Assembly: GCF_003932715.1 (NCBI RefSeq)
Contig: NZ_CP020700.1
Span: forward strand, 6,284,501-6,348,500
DNA length: 64,000 nucleotides
Reading direction: 5' to 3'
From: Streptomyces tsukubensis
GTDB lineage: Bacteria > Actinomycetota > Actinomycetes > Streptomycetales > Streptomycetaceae
Of the stretch, positions 1 through 8,658 are shown piece after piece (position 1 is the first letter of the stretch; each line of letters begins with the position of its first letter). A program made the translations under genes and the position numbers. The notes under the pieces are model-generated. The model had not been told where the DNA came from, searched no databases, and saw only the letters and a list, made by a program, of their open reading frames with translations.

Positions 1-496
1 ACAGAGCGGCGAGTTCGCCGAGATGAAGCAGGGTCACACCGACGACGGCCGCGGGCGCCGCGACCAGCGCATAGTCGACCGGCCCCGGGCCTTCCGACGA
101 GGCGGTCGCCCACCAGGCGCCGGCACAGATCACCAGCAGGACGGCGTTCCGTACGAGATGCGCCGCCGAGACCTCGCTGCCCGCACTGCCGACGCAGCCG
201 CAGGAAACCCCCGGGCGCGAACGCAGAATCCGCCACAGGTACACGGTGAATGCGAGAAGCATCAGTCCTGCCGCGCCGAAACCGGCCCACACCGGATGGC
301 GCAGGAACAGCGCGAGCGCGATGCCGACCTCCAGTACGGGTATCGCCAGTGCCACCGCAAAGGCGGAGCGCCCGAAAGCGGGCACGGTCAGTACGATGTG
401 CCGTTGGAATGTGCGGAGATCGCGGAATTTCAGTACGGCTGACCATACGAATACCGCCGCCAGACAGATCTGGCCGAATGCGCCTATCGCTTGCAT
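1..496 (-). CDS. MauE/DoxX-type membrane protein (C-terminus cut by window edge)
   Basis: At least 165 residues read leftwards from an ATG at 494-496, preceded by a GAGGAAAG ribosome-binding site; the frame stays open to base 1, so the end is missing. The protein is hydrophobic with about four membrane segments and a loop carrying a CGC motif (VSCGCVGS, near residue 108). This layout matches the MauE/DoxX family, membrane proteins thought to support disulfide formation in exported partners (MauE serves methylamine dehydrogenase maturation). The gene immediately upstream on the same strand (575-743) encodes a six-cysteine peptide, a plausible redox client, and the two probably form one operon. 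No methylamine dehydrogenase gene is visible, so the methylamine role is not supported here. Confidence 0.75.
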   Translation of the reverse strand, partial: MQAIGAFGQICLAAVFVWSAVLKFRDLRTFQRHIVLTVPAFGRSAFAVALAIPVLEVGIALALFLRHPVWAGFGAAGLMLLAFTVYLWRILRSRPGVSCGCVGSAGSEVSAAHLVRNAVLLVICAGAWWATASSEGPGPVDYALVAAPAAVVGVTLLHLGELAAL

Positions 497-574
497 CTTT
501 CCTCAGCGGGTTGCCGGCCGTCCGGGCCGGGCGGCCACCGTGACCCGGCGGATCACGGTGGCCGCCCCGGTCAA

Positions 575-743
575 TCAGCTACAGCGGATCTTGCAGTCCT
601 CGTACTGGCAGCAGTGCCGGACGTAGCCCTGGCTGCCGGACCCGGCGGTGTCCTTCCAGCAGGACTTGGGGCAGCGGGCAGCGGCCTCCGCGTAGGTCTG
701 GGGGAGAAGCTTGTCCGCGAGCATGCGCAGCGTCTTCGACATA
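575..743 (-). CDS. six-cysteine small peptide (55 aa)
   Basis: ATG at 741-743 with AGGAAAG upstream, TGA at 575-577. The 55-residue product starts with an amphipathic stretch (MSKTLRMLADKLLPQTY) and then carries Cys24, Cys28, Cys44, Cys45, Cys50 and Cys54. There is no hydrophobic signal peptide. It lies 78 bp upstream of the MauE/DoxX gene on the same strand, which suggests a partnership in which cysteines are oxidised, or a leader-core RiPP-like precursor with the leader at the N-terminus. I do not recognise the family. The open frame continues upstream to 1546 over the opposite-strand TPR gene, but only this 3' part has a ribosome-binding site and protein-like composition. Confidence 0.65.
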
Positions 744-825
744 TCGCTCTCTCTTTCCTGAGGGGGTGGCTCGGTCTGCCGCCCCGTTTCCTCCGTCAGT
801 ATTTCCCGGCGTTCTTTCCAAGGGA

Positions 826-865
826 TTTCCATGAACTTTCCCGGAGCTTTCCATGAACTTTCCCG
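826..865 (-). promoter_or_regulatory. tandem 18-bp direct repeat upstream of the Cys-rich peptide gene
   Basis: The 18-mer TTTCCATGAACTTTCCCG occurs at 826-843 and again at 848-865, a 22-bp period (two DNA turns). It lies 83-122 bp upstream of the start at 743, where an activator would contact the promoter. Same-face direct repeats with 22-bp spacing are typical of SARP-type activators, but the protein that would bind is not identifiable here. Confidence 0.5.
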
Positions 866-1036
866 CTCCGTTTTCAGAAGGCCGCGGCAAGGATCGGAGG
901 CCGTACGGAGCCCGGTCCGGCTCACTTTGCGTACGTTCGAGTGGTCTACGGGAAGCCGTAGCCCTGAGAGCTGACGGCACGGCACCCGCGTCGTTACCTT
1001 GACCGCCGTATCGGATATCGACCTGAGCGGTGGCGC

Positions 1037-1666
1037 ATGCGAAGTATCTGGATGGCCGTCGGCGCGGCACTCACGCTCGTCGTCGGCGGACTCGTCTGGG
1101 CCGTCATGACGCATGCGGGCCCGGCCGCCGAAGGTGCCGCCGCCGACGGCGTGAACAGCGAAATCAGGACCGACGCCCTGCTGGAGTCCGGTCTGCTGCA
1201 CTTCCGGCACCGGGACCTCCCCCAGGCGAAGGCCGCTTTCGAACACGTCCTGGCCCTGGACCCGGAGAACAAACTCGCCTGGTACAACCTGGGCGTCCTG
1301 GCCCAGGACCAGGGACGCAGATCGGACGCCCACCGGGCCTACGACGCGGCCCTCAAGGCCGACTCCGCATACCCCTCCGCACTCTTCAACAAGGCCCTGC
1401 TGCTCAAGGCGAGCGACCCCGACAAGGCGCTCGGACTTCTGCGGCGGGCCGTCGCCGCCGACCCGAAGGCCTCCACCGCCCACTTCCACATCGGCGAGAT
1501 CCTGGCCCGCAAGGGCCGGGAGGACGAGGCACGGAACGCCTATCACCGGGCCGTCGGGCTCGACCCCGCCCTGCGCTCCCAGGTCCCGGCGGCCTTCCGC
1601 CCCGCATCCGGTGAGAGCGCCGAAGCCGCCGTGAACTCCGACACCGAGGCAGGTAGCCCCAGATGA
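1037..1666 (+). CDS. membrane-anchored TPR protein
   Basis: 209 residues from ATG 1037. One N-terminal hydrophobic segment (about residues 5-25) is followed by at least three TPR-like units (about 45-175), for example AKAAFEHVLALDPENKLAWY and EDEARNAYHRAVGLDPALR, so it is probably a membrane-anchored, outward-facing scaffold. Its TGA overlaps the ATG of the next gene (ATGA at 1663-1666), implying translational coupling with the glycosyltransferase-methyltransferase. An assembly role for surface glycan synthesis is an inference from that coupling and from the adjacent rhamnose operon. Confidence 0.8.
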   Translation: MRSIWMAVGAALTLVVGGLVWAVMTHAGPAAEGAAADGVNSEIRTDALLESGLLHFRHRDLPQAKAAFEHVLALDPENKLAWYNLGVLAQDQGRRSDAHRAYDAALKADSAYPSALFNKALLLKASDPDKALGLLRRAVAADPKASTAHFHIGEILARKGREDEARNAYHRAVGLDPALRSQVPAAFRPASGESAEAAVNSDTEAGSPR

Positions 1667-2979
1667 CGCCGACCGCGACCCCCAGATTCTCCGTCTTCAC
1701 CCCCAGCCACCGGCCCCGGTTCCTGGACGAGTGCCTGGAGACCCTCCAGGCGCAGTCCTGCGGGGACTGGGAGTGGATCGTCCTCCTCAACAACGGCGCC
1801 AGGTGGCGGCCCGAACAGCCCGACGAGCGGGTCCGCGTGGAGATCGCCGACGAGCTCCGGGGCGTCGGCGCGGCCAAGCGCCGGGCCTGCGAACTCGCCC
1901 GCGGCGAGATCCTCGTGGAACTCGACCACGACGACCTGCTGGCCCGCGACTGCCTGGCCGAACTGGCCCGGGCGTTCGACGAGAACCCGGACGCGGTCTT
2001 CGCCTACAGCAACACCGCCCAGATCACCGAGGACGGCGGGCGGGACGACTCCCGGTTCAACGAGGAGTACGGCTGGCAGTACGAGGAGGTCCTCGTCGAC
2101 GGCCGGCAACTGCTGGCCGCCAGGACCATGGCACCCACGCCGCACAACGTCTCGTACATCTGGTACGCCCCCAACCACGTCCGCGCCTTCCGCCGGGACG
2201 CCTACACGAAGGTCGGCGGCTACGACGCCACCCGCACGGTCCTCGACGACCAGGACCTGATGTGCCGGCTGTTCCAGGCCGGCGACTTCCACCACATCGA
2301 ACGCTGCCTCTACCTCCAGCGCATGCACGCCGGGAACACCCAGCGCGACGCCCAGGTCAACGCACACATCCAGCAGGAGACGGTCGCCCTCTACGACAAG
2401 TACGTCGAAGCCAACGCCCTGGCCTGGAGCCGGCGCCGCGGGCTGCTCGCGCTCGACCTCGGCGCGGCCCACCGGAAGCCCCCGGGCTATCTCGGCGTGG
2501 ACCAGCACCCGGGGGACGGCGTCGACATCGTGGCCACGCTGCCCGACCCGCTGGACCTGCCCGACGACTCGGTCGGACTGATCCGCGCGGTCGACTTCCT
2601 GGAGCACGTACCCGCGAAGGTGCCGCTGATCAACGAGCTGTACCGGCTGCTCGCACCCGGCGGAATGCTGCTGACCACCACGCCCAGCTCGGACGGGCGC
2701 GGGGCCTACCAGGACCCCACCCACGTCGCGTTCTACAACGAGAACTCCTTCTGGTACTACACGGACGACCAGTACCGGGCGTTCGTCCCCGAAATCGAGG
2801 CGCGGTTCCAGAGCTCCCGGCTGGTGACGTACTTCCCGACCGAGTGGCACTCCTCGAACAACATCTCCTACGTGGTGGCGAACCTCATCGCCATGAAGGA
2901 GGGCGCGACCCGCTGCGGCGGACCACTGCTGGTCCGGGCCGGTACCGGGGCCCGCGCCGAGGCCGTCACGGCGGGATGA
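1663..2979 (+). CDS. GT2 glycosyltransferase fused to a class I methyltransferase
   Basis: 438 residues. Residues about 8-230 form a GT-A family 2 glycosyltransferase: FSVFTPSHRPRFLDECLETL start, nucleotide-sugar-binding acidic cluster ELDHDDLL near residue 88, and an acceptor-side DDQDLMCRLF motif. Residues about 265-400 resemble a SAM-dependent methyltransferase (ALDLGAA; VDFLEHVP; LYRLLAPGGMLLTTTP). The protein may therefore transfer a sugar and methylate sugar or acceptor. It overlaps the upstream TPR gene by four bases and converges on rmlD, so dTDP-rhamnose is a candidate donor. No membrane segment is visible. The substrate is unknown. Confidence 0.75.
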   Translation: MTPTATPRFSVFTPSHRPRFLDECLETLQAQSCGDWEWIVLLNNGARWRPEQPDERVRVEIADELRGVGAAKRRACELARGEILVELDHDDLLARDCLAELARAFDENPDAVFAYSNTAQITEDGGRDDSRFNEEYGWQYEEVLVDGRQLLAARTMAPTPHNVSYIWYAPNHVRAFRRDAYTKVGGYDATRTVLDDQDLMCRLFQAGDFHHIERCLYLQRMHAGNTQRDAQVNAHIQQETVALYDKYVEANALAWSRRRGLLALDLGAAHRKPPGYLGVDQHPGDGVDIVATLPDPLDLPDDSVGLIRAVDFLEHVPAKVPLINELYRLLAPGGMLLTTTPSSDGRGAYQDPTHVAFYNENSFWYYTDDQYRAFVPEIEARFQSSRLVTYFPTEWHSSNNISYVVANLIAMKEGATRCGGPLLVRAGTGARAEAVTAG

Positions 2980-2991
2980 GGGCAGCGGCTG

Positions 2992-3936
2992 TCACACCGG
3001 AGTGAGAGCGGTGGCCGCGGCCCGAGCGGCGGCCACCCGTTCCGCGAACCCCGGAGTGTCCAGGGCCGCCGCCAGCTGGTCCCGCCACTCCGGCTGGCAG
3101 GGGAGCCCGGCGCGCGCCCAGCCGCCGTGCCCCAGCACCCCGTACGACGGCCGGACCGCGGGCCGCGGGAAAGCGGCCGAGCCGACGGGGCGCAGCCGCC
3201 CGGGGTCGAGCCCGCCCAGCCGGTACACCTCCCGGGCCAGCCCGTACCAGGTCGTGGCCCCCGCAGCCGTACCGTGGTAGACGCCCGCCGGGGCCCGTCC
3301 GGCGAGCGCCGCCCGGCCCAGCGCGGCCAGCTGCCGGGCGAGCGCCGACGACGAGGTGGGCTGGCCGTACTGGTCCGCGACCACGTCCACGGTCGCCCTC
3401 CGGCAGGCCAGTTCGAGCATCGTCGCCACAAAGCTGCGGCCGTGGGTGCCGTACAGCCAGGCGGTACGCACGGTGTAGCCGGTGTCCGGGAGGAGTTCGG
3501 CCACCGCGCGCTCCCCGAGCAGCTTGCCCCTGCCGTACGCGTTGAGCGGCCCGGTCTGCGCGTCCTCGGCATAGGGGCGGCCGCCGTCACCGGGGAGTAC
3601 GTAGTCGGTGGAGACGTGCAGCAGGACCGCACCCGCTTCGGCGCAGGCCCGTGCGAGCTGCCGTACGGCCGTGCCGTTGACGGCGGTCGCCGCCGCCTCG
3701 TCCGCCTCGGCGCCGTCCACATCCGTCCAGGCGGCGCAGTTGACCACCACACGGTGCGCGGCGACGGCGGCACGCACGGCCCCCGGGTCGGTGATGTCGA
3801 GTTCGCTACGGGTCCGGCCCGTGACCTCGGTGCCCGGAACGGAGGCGAGTTCCGCCAGGATGTCCCGGCCGAGCATCCCGCCCGCGCCGGTCACCAGCCA
3901 CGGGACGCTCCCCGCCGTCGCCGCTGTTCCTGTCAT
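2992..3936 (-). CDS. rmlD: dTDP-4-dehydrorhamnose reductase
   Basis: 314 residues from ATG 3934-3936, which overlaps the rmlB stop (ATGA). It performs the last, NAD(P)H-dependent step of dTDP-L-rhamnose synthesis. Visible are the Rossmann motif VTGAGGMLGRDIL, the HVSTDYVLPGDGG segment and the YGRGKLLGE stretch holding the SDR catalytic Tyr/Lys. An in-frame upstream ATG would add 11 residues, but coupling to rmlB favours this start. Last gene of the rmlA-C-B-D operon. Confidence 0.93.
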   Translation of the reverse strand: MTGTAATAGSVPWLVTGAGGMLGRDILAELASVPGTEVTGRTRSELDITDPGAVRAAVAAHRVVVNCAAWTDVDGAEADEAAATAVNGTAVRQLARACAEAGAVLLHVSTDYVLPGDGGRPYAEDAQTGPLNAYGRGKLLGERAVAELLPDTGYTVRTAWLYGTHGRSFVATMLELACRRATVDVVADQYGQPTSSSALARQLAALGRAALAGRAPAGVYHGTAAGATTWYGLAREVYRLGGLDPGRLRPVGSAAFPRPAVRPSYGVLGHGGWARAGLPCQPEWRDQLAAALDTPGFAERVAAARAAATALTPV

Positions 3937-4907
3937 GCCTGCTCCGACCGGGCCCGGAGCGGCTCCCACCAGTGGCGGTGCTCGCGGTACCAGTCGACCG
4001 TGGCCGCGAGCCCCTCCGCGAACGGCACCACCGGCAGATAGCCGAGCTGCTCCCGGATCTTGCTGTCGTCCAGGGAGTAGCGCAGGTCGTGGCCCTTGCG
4101 GTCGGGCACCGCGACGACCCGGTCCCAGTCGGCGCCGACGGCGTCGAGGAGCAGCCCGGTGAGCTTGTGGTTGCTCAGCTCGGTGCCGCCGCCGATGTGG
4201 TAGACCTCACCGGGCCGGCCGCTCAGGAGGACGAGTTCGATACCGCGGCAGTGGTCGGAGACGTGCAGCCAGTCGCGGATATGGCGGCCGTCGCCGTAGA
4301 GGGGAACGGTCAGCCCGTCGAGGAGACGGGTGATGAACAGCGGAACGACCTTCTCGGGGAACTGGTGGGGGCCGTAGTTGTTGGTGCACCGGGTGACCAC
4401 GACGTCCAGACCGTGGGTGCGGTGGTACGAGAGGGCGAGCAGATCGGCCGCGCCCTTGGACGCGGAGTAGGGGGAGTTGGGCGTGAGCGGCCACTCCTCG
4501 GTCCACGAGCCCTCGCCGATGGAGCCGTACACCTCGTCCGTCGACACCTGCACGAACCGGCCCACACGGTGGCGCAGCGCCGCGTCCAGCAGGACCTGGG
4601 TACCGGTGACATTGGTACGGACGAAGGGCCCGGCCCCCCGGATCGACCGGTCCACATGCGATTCGGCCGCGAAGTGCACCACCGCGTCCTGACCCGCCAT
4701 CACCTCGTCGACCGCACCCGGATCGCAGACGTCGCCGCGGACGAAGCGGTAGCCGGGACAGTGCGCGACGGAGGCGAGGTTCGCCTCCACCCCCGAATAG
4801 GTGAGCGCGTCGAAGACCGTGACCCGTGCCGACGGATCGGCCCGCAGCAGGCGTCGGACGAACTCCGAACCGATGAACCCGGCCCCGCCGGTCACCAGGA
4901 GACGCAT
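3933..4907 (-). CDS. rmlB: dTDP-glucose 4,6-dehydratase
   Basis: 324 residues, the usual family length. An extended SDR enzyme converting dTDP-D-glucose to dTDP-4-keto-6-deoxy-D-glucose. Seen: NAD-binding [16 protein letters not shown] at the N-terminus, the catalytic STDEVYGSIGEG region, YSASKGAADLL holding the Tyr-x3-Lys pair, and RCTNNYGPHQFPEKVVPLFI. The start at 4907 lies inside the 3' end of rmlC (16-bp overlap), and its stop overlaps rmlD. Besides rhamnose, its product can feed other deoxysugars; the rmlC and rmlD neighbours argue for rhamnose. Confidence 0.95.
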   Translation of the reverse strand: MRLLVTGGAGFIGSEFVRRLLRADPSARVTVFDALTYSGVEANLASVAHCPGYRFVRGDVCDPGAVDEVMAGQDAVVHFAAESHVDRSIRGAGPFVRTNVTGTQVLLDAALRHRVGRFVQVSTDEVYGSIGEGSWTEEWPLTPNSPYSASKGAADLLALSYHRTHGLDVVVTRCTNNYGPHQFPEKVVPLFITRLLDGLTVPLYGDGRHIRDWLHVSDHCRGIELVLLSGRPGEVYHIGGGTELSNHKLTGLLLDAVGADWDRVVAVPDRKGHDLRYSLDDSKIREQLGYLPVVPFAEGLAATVDWYREHRHWWEPLRARSEQA

Positions 4908-5515
4908 GTTTCCCCCCGGGTTCCGGACCCCAGCCGCCGCCGGTACGCGACGCACTCCTCGTAGGAGGGCAGCAGGCCCAGCCCCCGGGCCTCCGCCAGG
5001 GTCGGCGCGGCGGCGTCCTTCTCGGACAGCTCCGGGACGAGATCGGCGGGCCAGTCGATCGCCAGCTCCGGATCGAAGGGGTGAATCCCGAACTCCCGCT
5101 CCGGCGCGTACCCCTGGGAGCAGAGGTAGACCACGACCGAACCCTCCTCCAGCGCCATGAACGCATGGCCGAGGCCCTCCGACAGATACACGGCCCGGTG
5201 CTCCCGGTCGTCCAGACGCACCGCCTCCCAGGCGCCGAAGGTCGGGGAGCCGGTGCGCAGGTCCACGACCACGTCGAGCACAGCTCCGCCGACGCACGTC
5301 ACGTACTTGCCCTGCCCCGGCGGGACCGCCGCGCAGTGGATGCCCCGCAGGGTGCCGAGGCTCGACCGGGAGCAGTTGGCCTGCTCCAGTTCGAGCCGGT
5401 GACCGGTCAGCTCATGGAACGGCCCGGCCTTGAACCACTCATGGAAGCGTCCCCTCCGGTCCGAGTGGACCCGGGGGTCGTCCACCCAGGCGCCTTCGAT
5501 CCCCAGCGGTCTCAT
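4892..5515 (-). CDS. rmlC: dTDP-4-dehydrorhamnose 3,5-epimerase
   Basis: 207 residues starting [10 protein letters not shown] at 5513-5515, coupled to rmlA by ATGA. A cupin-fold epimerase acting on dTDP-4-keto-6-deoxyglucose. The family signature is clear: [28 protein letters not shown] with the catalytic His, [19 protein letters not shown], and [15 protein letters not shown] longer frame exists upstream but would overlap rmlA. Third-from-last gene of the operon; reads directly into rmlB. Confidence 0.93.
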   Translation of the reverse strand: MRPLGIEGAWVDDPRVHSDRRGRFHEWFKAGPFHELTGHRLELEQANCSRSSLGTLRGIHCAAVPPGQGKYVTCVGGAVLDVVVDLRTGSPTFGAWEAVRLDDREHRAVYLSEGLGHAFMALEEGSVVVYLCSQGYAPEREFGIHPFDPELAIDWPADLVPELSEKDAAAPTLAEARGLGLLPSYEECVAYRRRLGSGTRGETCVSW

Positions 5516-6459
5516 CCGTAGTGCTCCTTTCGCCGGGCGACGGCGGGTTCTTTCTGCAATTCGCCGCCCCGCGGCGAGACGACGGAGCACCGGCCGTCGT
5601 GGTCCAGCAGGTCCAGCAGGTACTGCCCGTATCCGCTCGTGAGGAGCGGCCGGGCCAGGGCGCGGAGCTGGTCGTCGTCGATCAGGCCGGACCGCCAGGC
5701 CGCTTCCTCCACACAGCCGATCTTGAGACCCTGGCGCTCCTCGACGACCCGGACGAACTCCGACGCCTGCACCATGGAGGTGAAGGTCCCGGTGTCCAGC
5801 CAGGCGGTGCCCCGGTCCAGCCGGGTCACATGGAGTTCACCGGCCTCCAGATAGGCACGGTTGAGATCGGTGATCTCCAGCTCGCCCCGGGCGCTGGGCC
5901 GCAGCCCGCGCGCGATCTCCACGACGCGGTTGTCGTAGAAGTACAGTCCGGGCACGGCGTACCGGGACCTCGGAACTGCGGGCTTCTCCTCGATGGACAG
6001 CGCCCTGCCGTCGTCGTCGAACTCGACCACGCCGTAGGCCGAGGGGTTCGCGACCTGGTACGCGAAGACATGGCCGCCGTGCGTCCGGCTCTCCCGCGTC
6101 AGCCGAGCACCGAGCCCCGAGCCGTGGAAGATATTGTCCCCGAGGATCAGCGCGACCGAATCGTCCCCGATGAAACCGGAACCCAGCAGAAACGCCTGGG
6201 CGATTCCCTCCGGGCGTTCCTGAGTCGCGTAGTCGATGCGCAGACCGAGCTGGGATCCGTCCCCGAGCAGCGACCGGAACTGCTGCTGGTGCTCCGGGGT
6301 CGTGATGACGAGAACCTCACTCACCCCCGCCAGAATCAGGGTGGCGAGCGGGTAATAGACCATCGGCTTGTCGAAGACCGGCAGAAGCTGTTTGGAGACC
6401 GCACGGGTCAGCGGCCAGAGCCGCGATCCGGTACCACCGGCCAGCAGAATTCCACGCAT
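5512..6459 (-). CDS. rmlA: glucose-1-phosphate thymidylyltransferase
   Basis: 315 residues. Makes dTDP-glucose from glucose-1-phosphate and dTTP, the entry step of the pathway. Seen: nucleotide-binding [17 protein letters not shown] start ([18 protein letters not shown]), the [16 protein letters not shown] signature, [13 protein letters not shown], and [13 protein letters not shown]. First gene of the minus-strand operon; the roughly 490-bp divergent spacer to the collagen-like gene must hold its promoter. It is slightly longer than typical at the C-terminus (REHYG end after an EPAVARRK stretch). Confidence 0.95.
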   Translation of the reverse strand: MRGILLAGGTGSRLWPLTRAVSKQLLPVFDKPMVYYPLATLILAGVSEVLVITTPEHQQQFRSLLGDGSQLGLRIDYATQERPEGIAQAFLLGSGFIGDDSVALILGDNIFHGSGLGARLTRESRTHGGHVFAYQVANPSAYGVVEFDDDGRALSIEEKPAVPRSRYAVPGLYFYDNRVVEIARGLRPSARGELEITDLNRAYLEAGELHVTRLDRGTAWLDTGTFTSMVQASEFVRVVEERQGLKIGCVEEAAWRSGLIDDDQLRALARPLLTSGYGQYLLDLLDHDGRCSVVSPRGGELQKEPAVARRKEHYG

Positions 6460-6950
6460 GGGCAGTCAGGGGCGCGGTGTCGGTACGGACCCGCTTCCCC
6501 GCCCCCCTTTCCCTCTGATGGGACGCGGAGCGGGGCGCCTTTCCCCCGTACGGCCTACCGGCGGCCTGGTCGGCGCGGTCCCACCGAGGTTGCCCCGCAG
6601 GGGGCTTTCACCCGGAGGGCGGGACCGGAATTCAGGACGAACCATGAGGGCCACCGTAGAGGAAGCACCACGCCTCCCTATTCCGGCGCTCGGCGAACTG
6701 ACGGCCGTTTGATTCTGTTCACCGCATTGCCTCTCCACTCGGGTGACATTCGGGGCCGCCGCGAGCCGTATGCGCCGCCGACTCGGCCCGCTGCTGAAAC
6801 TGACCCGGTTCATCATCCTCTAAGAACGTCGCACAAATTGCGTCGTCAGATCAACGGCTGCCCTTCACGGCGGCCGTGCGGTGCCCTCCGGCTGCCTTTC
6901 GTCCGGCCGTCGCGCTCCGGCACCGCCTTTTCCTCGCGAAAGGAACTCGG
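6460..6950. other. divergent spacer between rmlA and the collagen-like gene
   Basis: About 490 bp, somewhat less GC-rich near 6700-6850. It should carry back-to-back promoters for rmlA (minus) and the collagen-like gene (plus). I see no gene with a convincing ribosome-binding site and no clear operator. Confidence 0.5.
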
Positions 6951-8411
6951 GTGAACAGAAGAACCATCAACCGGAACCGGGTGAGAGCCGTCACCATGGT
7001 TTCGGTGGGTACCCTGACCGCCGTGCTCAACGTCGTACCGAGCGCGGTGGCCGTCGCCGATGCCATCGAGCGCTCCGGCCCCGGGCACAGCCTGGGCGTG
7101 CCGGGACCGAACGGTGCCGTGTCGTCGAACGGACAGGCCGAGCGCACCGTCATGACCGGTGAAGGCAAGGACGGCGGCAAGGGCGGCAAGGAACACCGCG
7201 GCCCGCAGGGCCCGAGAGGTCCGCAGGGTCCCCAAGGCCCCCAGGGCACGCAGGGTGCGCAGGGCGAACCGGGGGAGCAGGGCCCGCAGGGCGCCAACGG
7301 ACGCCGGGGCCCGCAGGGTGCGCAAGGTGCCCAGGGCGACACCGGCGAGCAGGGCCCCCAGGGCGCGAACGGCGCCAGGGGCCCGCAGGGCACGCAGGGT
7401 ACGCAGGGCGACCCGGGGGAGCAGGGGCCGCAGGGCGCGAACGGTGCGCGGGGTCCGCAGGGAACGCAGGGCACGCAGGGAACGACCGGGGCGCAGGGCG
7501 CCACCGGAGCGCAGGGTACGCAGGGCGCTCAGGGTGCGAACGGGACCCAGGGCACCCAGGGAACTCAGGGAACTCAGGGCACTCAGGGCACCAACGGAGC
7601 CCAAGGCACGCAGGGTACGCAGGGCACTCAGGGTGCGAACGGTGCGCAGGGTTCCGCCGGTGCTCAGGGAACTCAGGGCTTCCAGGGCTTCCAGGGCGGC
7701 GACGGGGCCCAGGGCACGCAGGGTACGCAGGGCGCTCAGGGTGCGAACGGCACTCAGGGCACGCAGGGCACGCAAGGCACCCAGGGAGCAACCGGTGCGC
7801 AGGGCGCCAACGGCACCCAGGGCACCCAGGGCGCAACCGGCGCGACCGGCGCGCAGGGTGTGCAGGGAACCCAGGGCACTCAGGGCGCCAACGGGGCCCA
7901 GGGTACGCAGGGCGCTCAGGGTGCGAACGGCACTCAGGGTGCCAACGGTGCGCAGGGCACGCAGGGTACGCAGGGCACCCAGGGTGCAACCGGTGCGCAG
8001 GGCGCCAACGGCACGCAGGGCGCGACCGGTGCGCAGGGCACCCAGGGTACGCAGGGCACCACCGGCGCACAGGGCGTGCAAGGCACCCAAGGCACCCAGG
8101 GGTCCACCGGCGCTCAGGGACCGCAGGGTCCGGCAGCGCTGAGCACCTATGTCATCAGGGGCCCCCAGGCCATCCCGGTACTCATCGGTGTCGGCGTGAC
8201 CTCGACGGCCAACTGCAACGCCGGTGACGTGGCCACCGGCGGCGGATACGACACCTTCGGACTCCTCAGCGCGATCAACATCATCGAGAGCGCGCCGATC
8301 CCGAAGAGTGCCGGCACCCAGGGCGTGGCGGCCACCGGTTGGCAGACCCAGGCATCCGTCACCGTCCTCGGCGGTGGATTCCAGTCCTACGTGGTCTGCC
8401 TGCACCAGTAG
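6951..8411 (+). CDS. secreted collagen-like repeat protein
   Basis: 486 residues from GTG 6951, with GAAAGGAA 7 bp upstream. Residues 1-38 are a signal peptide ([19 protein letters not shown] then an AVA-type cleavage site). A short linker rich in Gly, Ser and Lys leads into more than 100 Gly-X-Y triplets (about residues 82-393), mostly GTQ, GAQ, GAN and GAT, with Pro-containing triplets such as GPQ clustered at both ends. The C-terminal about 90 residues form a cysteine-containing globular domain ([16 protein letters not shown]; final VVCLHQ). A collagen-like fibre with a trimerising or surface-contact head is likely. It belongs to the bacterial collagen-like proteins; the ligand is unknown. 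Confidence 0.85.
   Translation: MNRRTINRNRVRAVTMVSVGTLTAVLNVVPSAVAVADAIERSGPGHSLGVPGPNGAVSSNGQAERTVMTGEGKDGGKGGKEHRGPQGPRGPQGPQGPQGTQGAQGEPGEQGPQGANGRRGPQGAQGAQGDTGEQGPQGANGARGPQGTQGTQGDPGEQGPQGANGARGPQGTQGTQGTTGAQGATGAQGTQGAQGANGTQGTQGTQGTQGTQGTNGAQGTQGTQGTQGANGAQGSAGAQGTQGFQGFQGGDGAQGTQGTQGAQGANGTQGTQGTQGTQGATGAQGANGTQGTQGATGATGAQGVQGTQGTQGANGAQGTQGAQGANGTQGANGAQGTQGTQGTQGATGAQGANGTQGATGAQGTQGTQGTTGAQGVQGTQGTQGSTGAQGPQGPAALSTYVIRGPQAIPVLIGVGVTSTANCNAGDVATGGGYDTFGLLSAINIIESAPIPKSAGTQGVAATGWQTQASVTVLGGGFQSYVVCLHQ
7198..8130 (+). repeat. coding Gly-X-Gln/Asn triplet tract
   Basis: A 9-bp-periodic coding repeat (units such as GGCACGCAG, GGTGCGAAC, GGCACCCAG) with frequent synonymous third-base changes. 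The near-identical units make slippage and length variation between strains likely. They also leave long spurious open frames on other frames and the minus strand. Confidence 0.85.
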
Positions 8412-8658
8412 TTCCGATCGGGCCACGAGCTCCGGGCCACCGCTCGCCCCCCCGGCGGCGGTGGCGCGGCCGATGCCCGCGATCAGGGCCGGTGACCGCT
8501 GCCATCACCGTTGTGTATTGGATCTTCCGGGGCCGGTGGGCCCACGCTGGTGCGGAGTCGCGCGGCCGGGGTCGGGTTTCCCCGGGAACGCGATCCACAT
8601 CACGGCCGACGGGTGGGGCGAAGGCCCGCGCGGCCCGGCGAGAGGCAGGGGCAGAGCG

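Noticed and set aside
743..1546. N-terminal extension of the Cys-rich peptide frame up to 1546
   Set aside because: Would run antisense through the TPR gene; composition is shadow-like, and a good ribosome-binding site marks the ATG at 743.
6846..8426. Minus-strand Leu/Arg/Ala-rich repeat protein
   Set aside because: Mirror image of the collagen-like coding repeat; no start signal or family motif.
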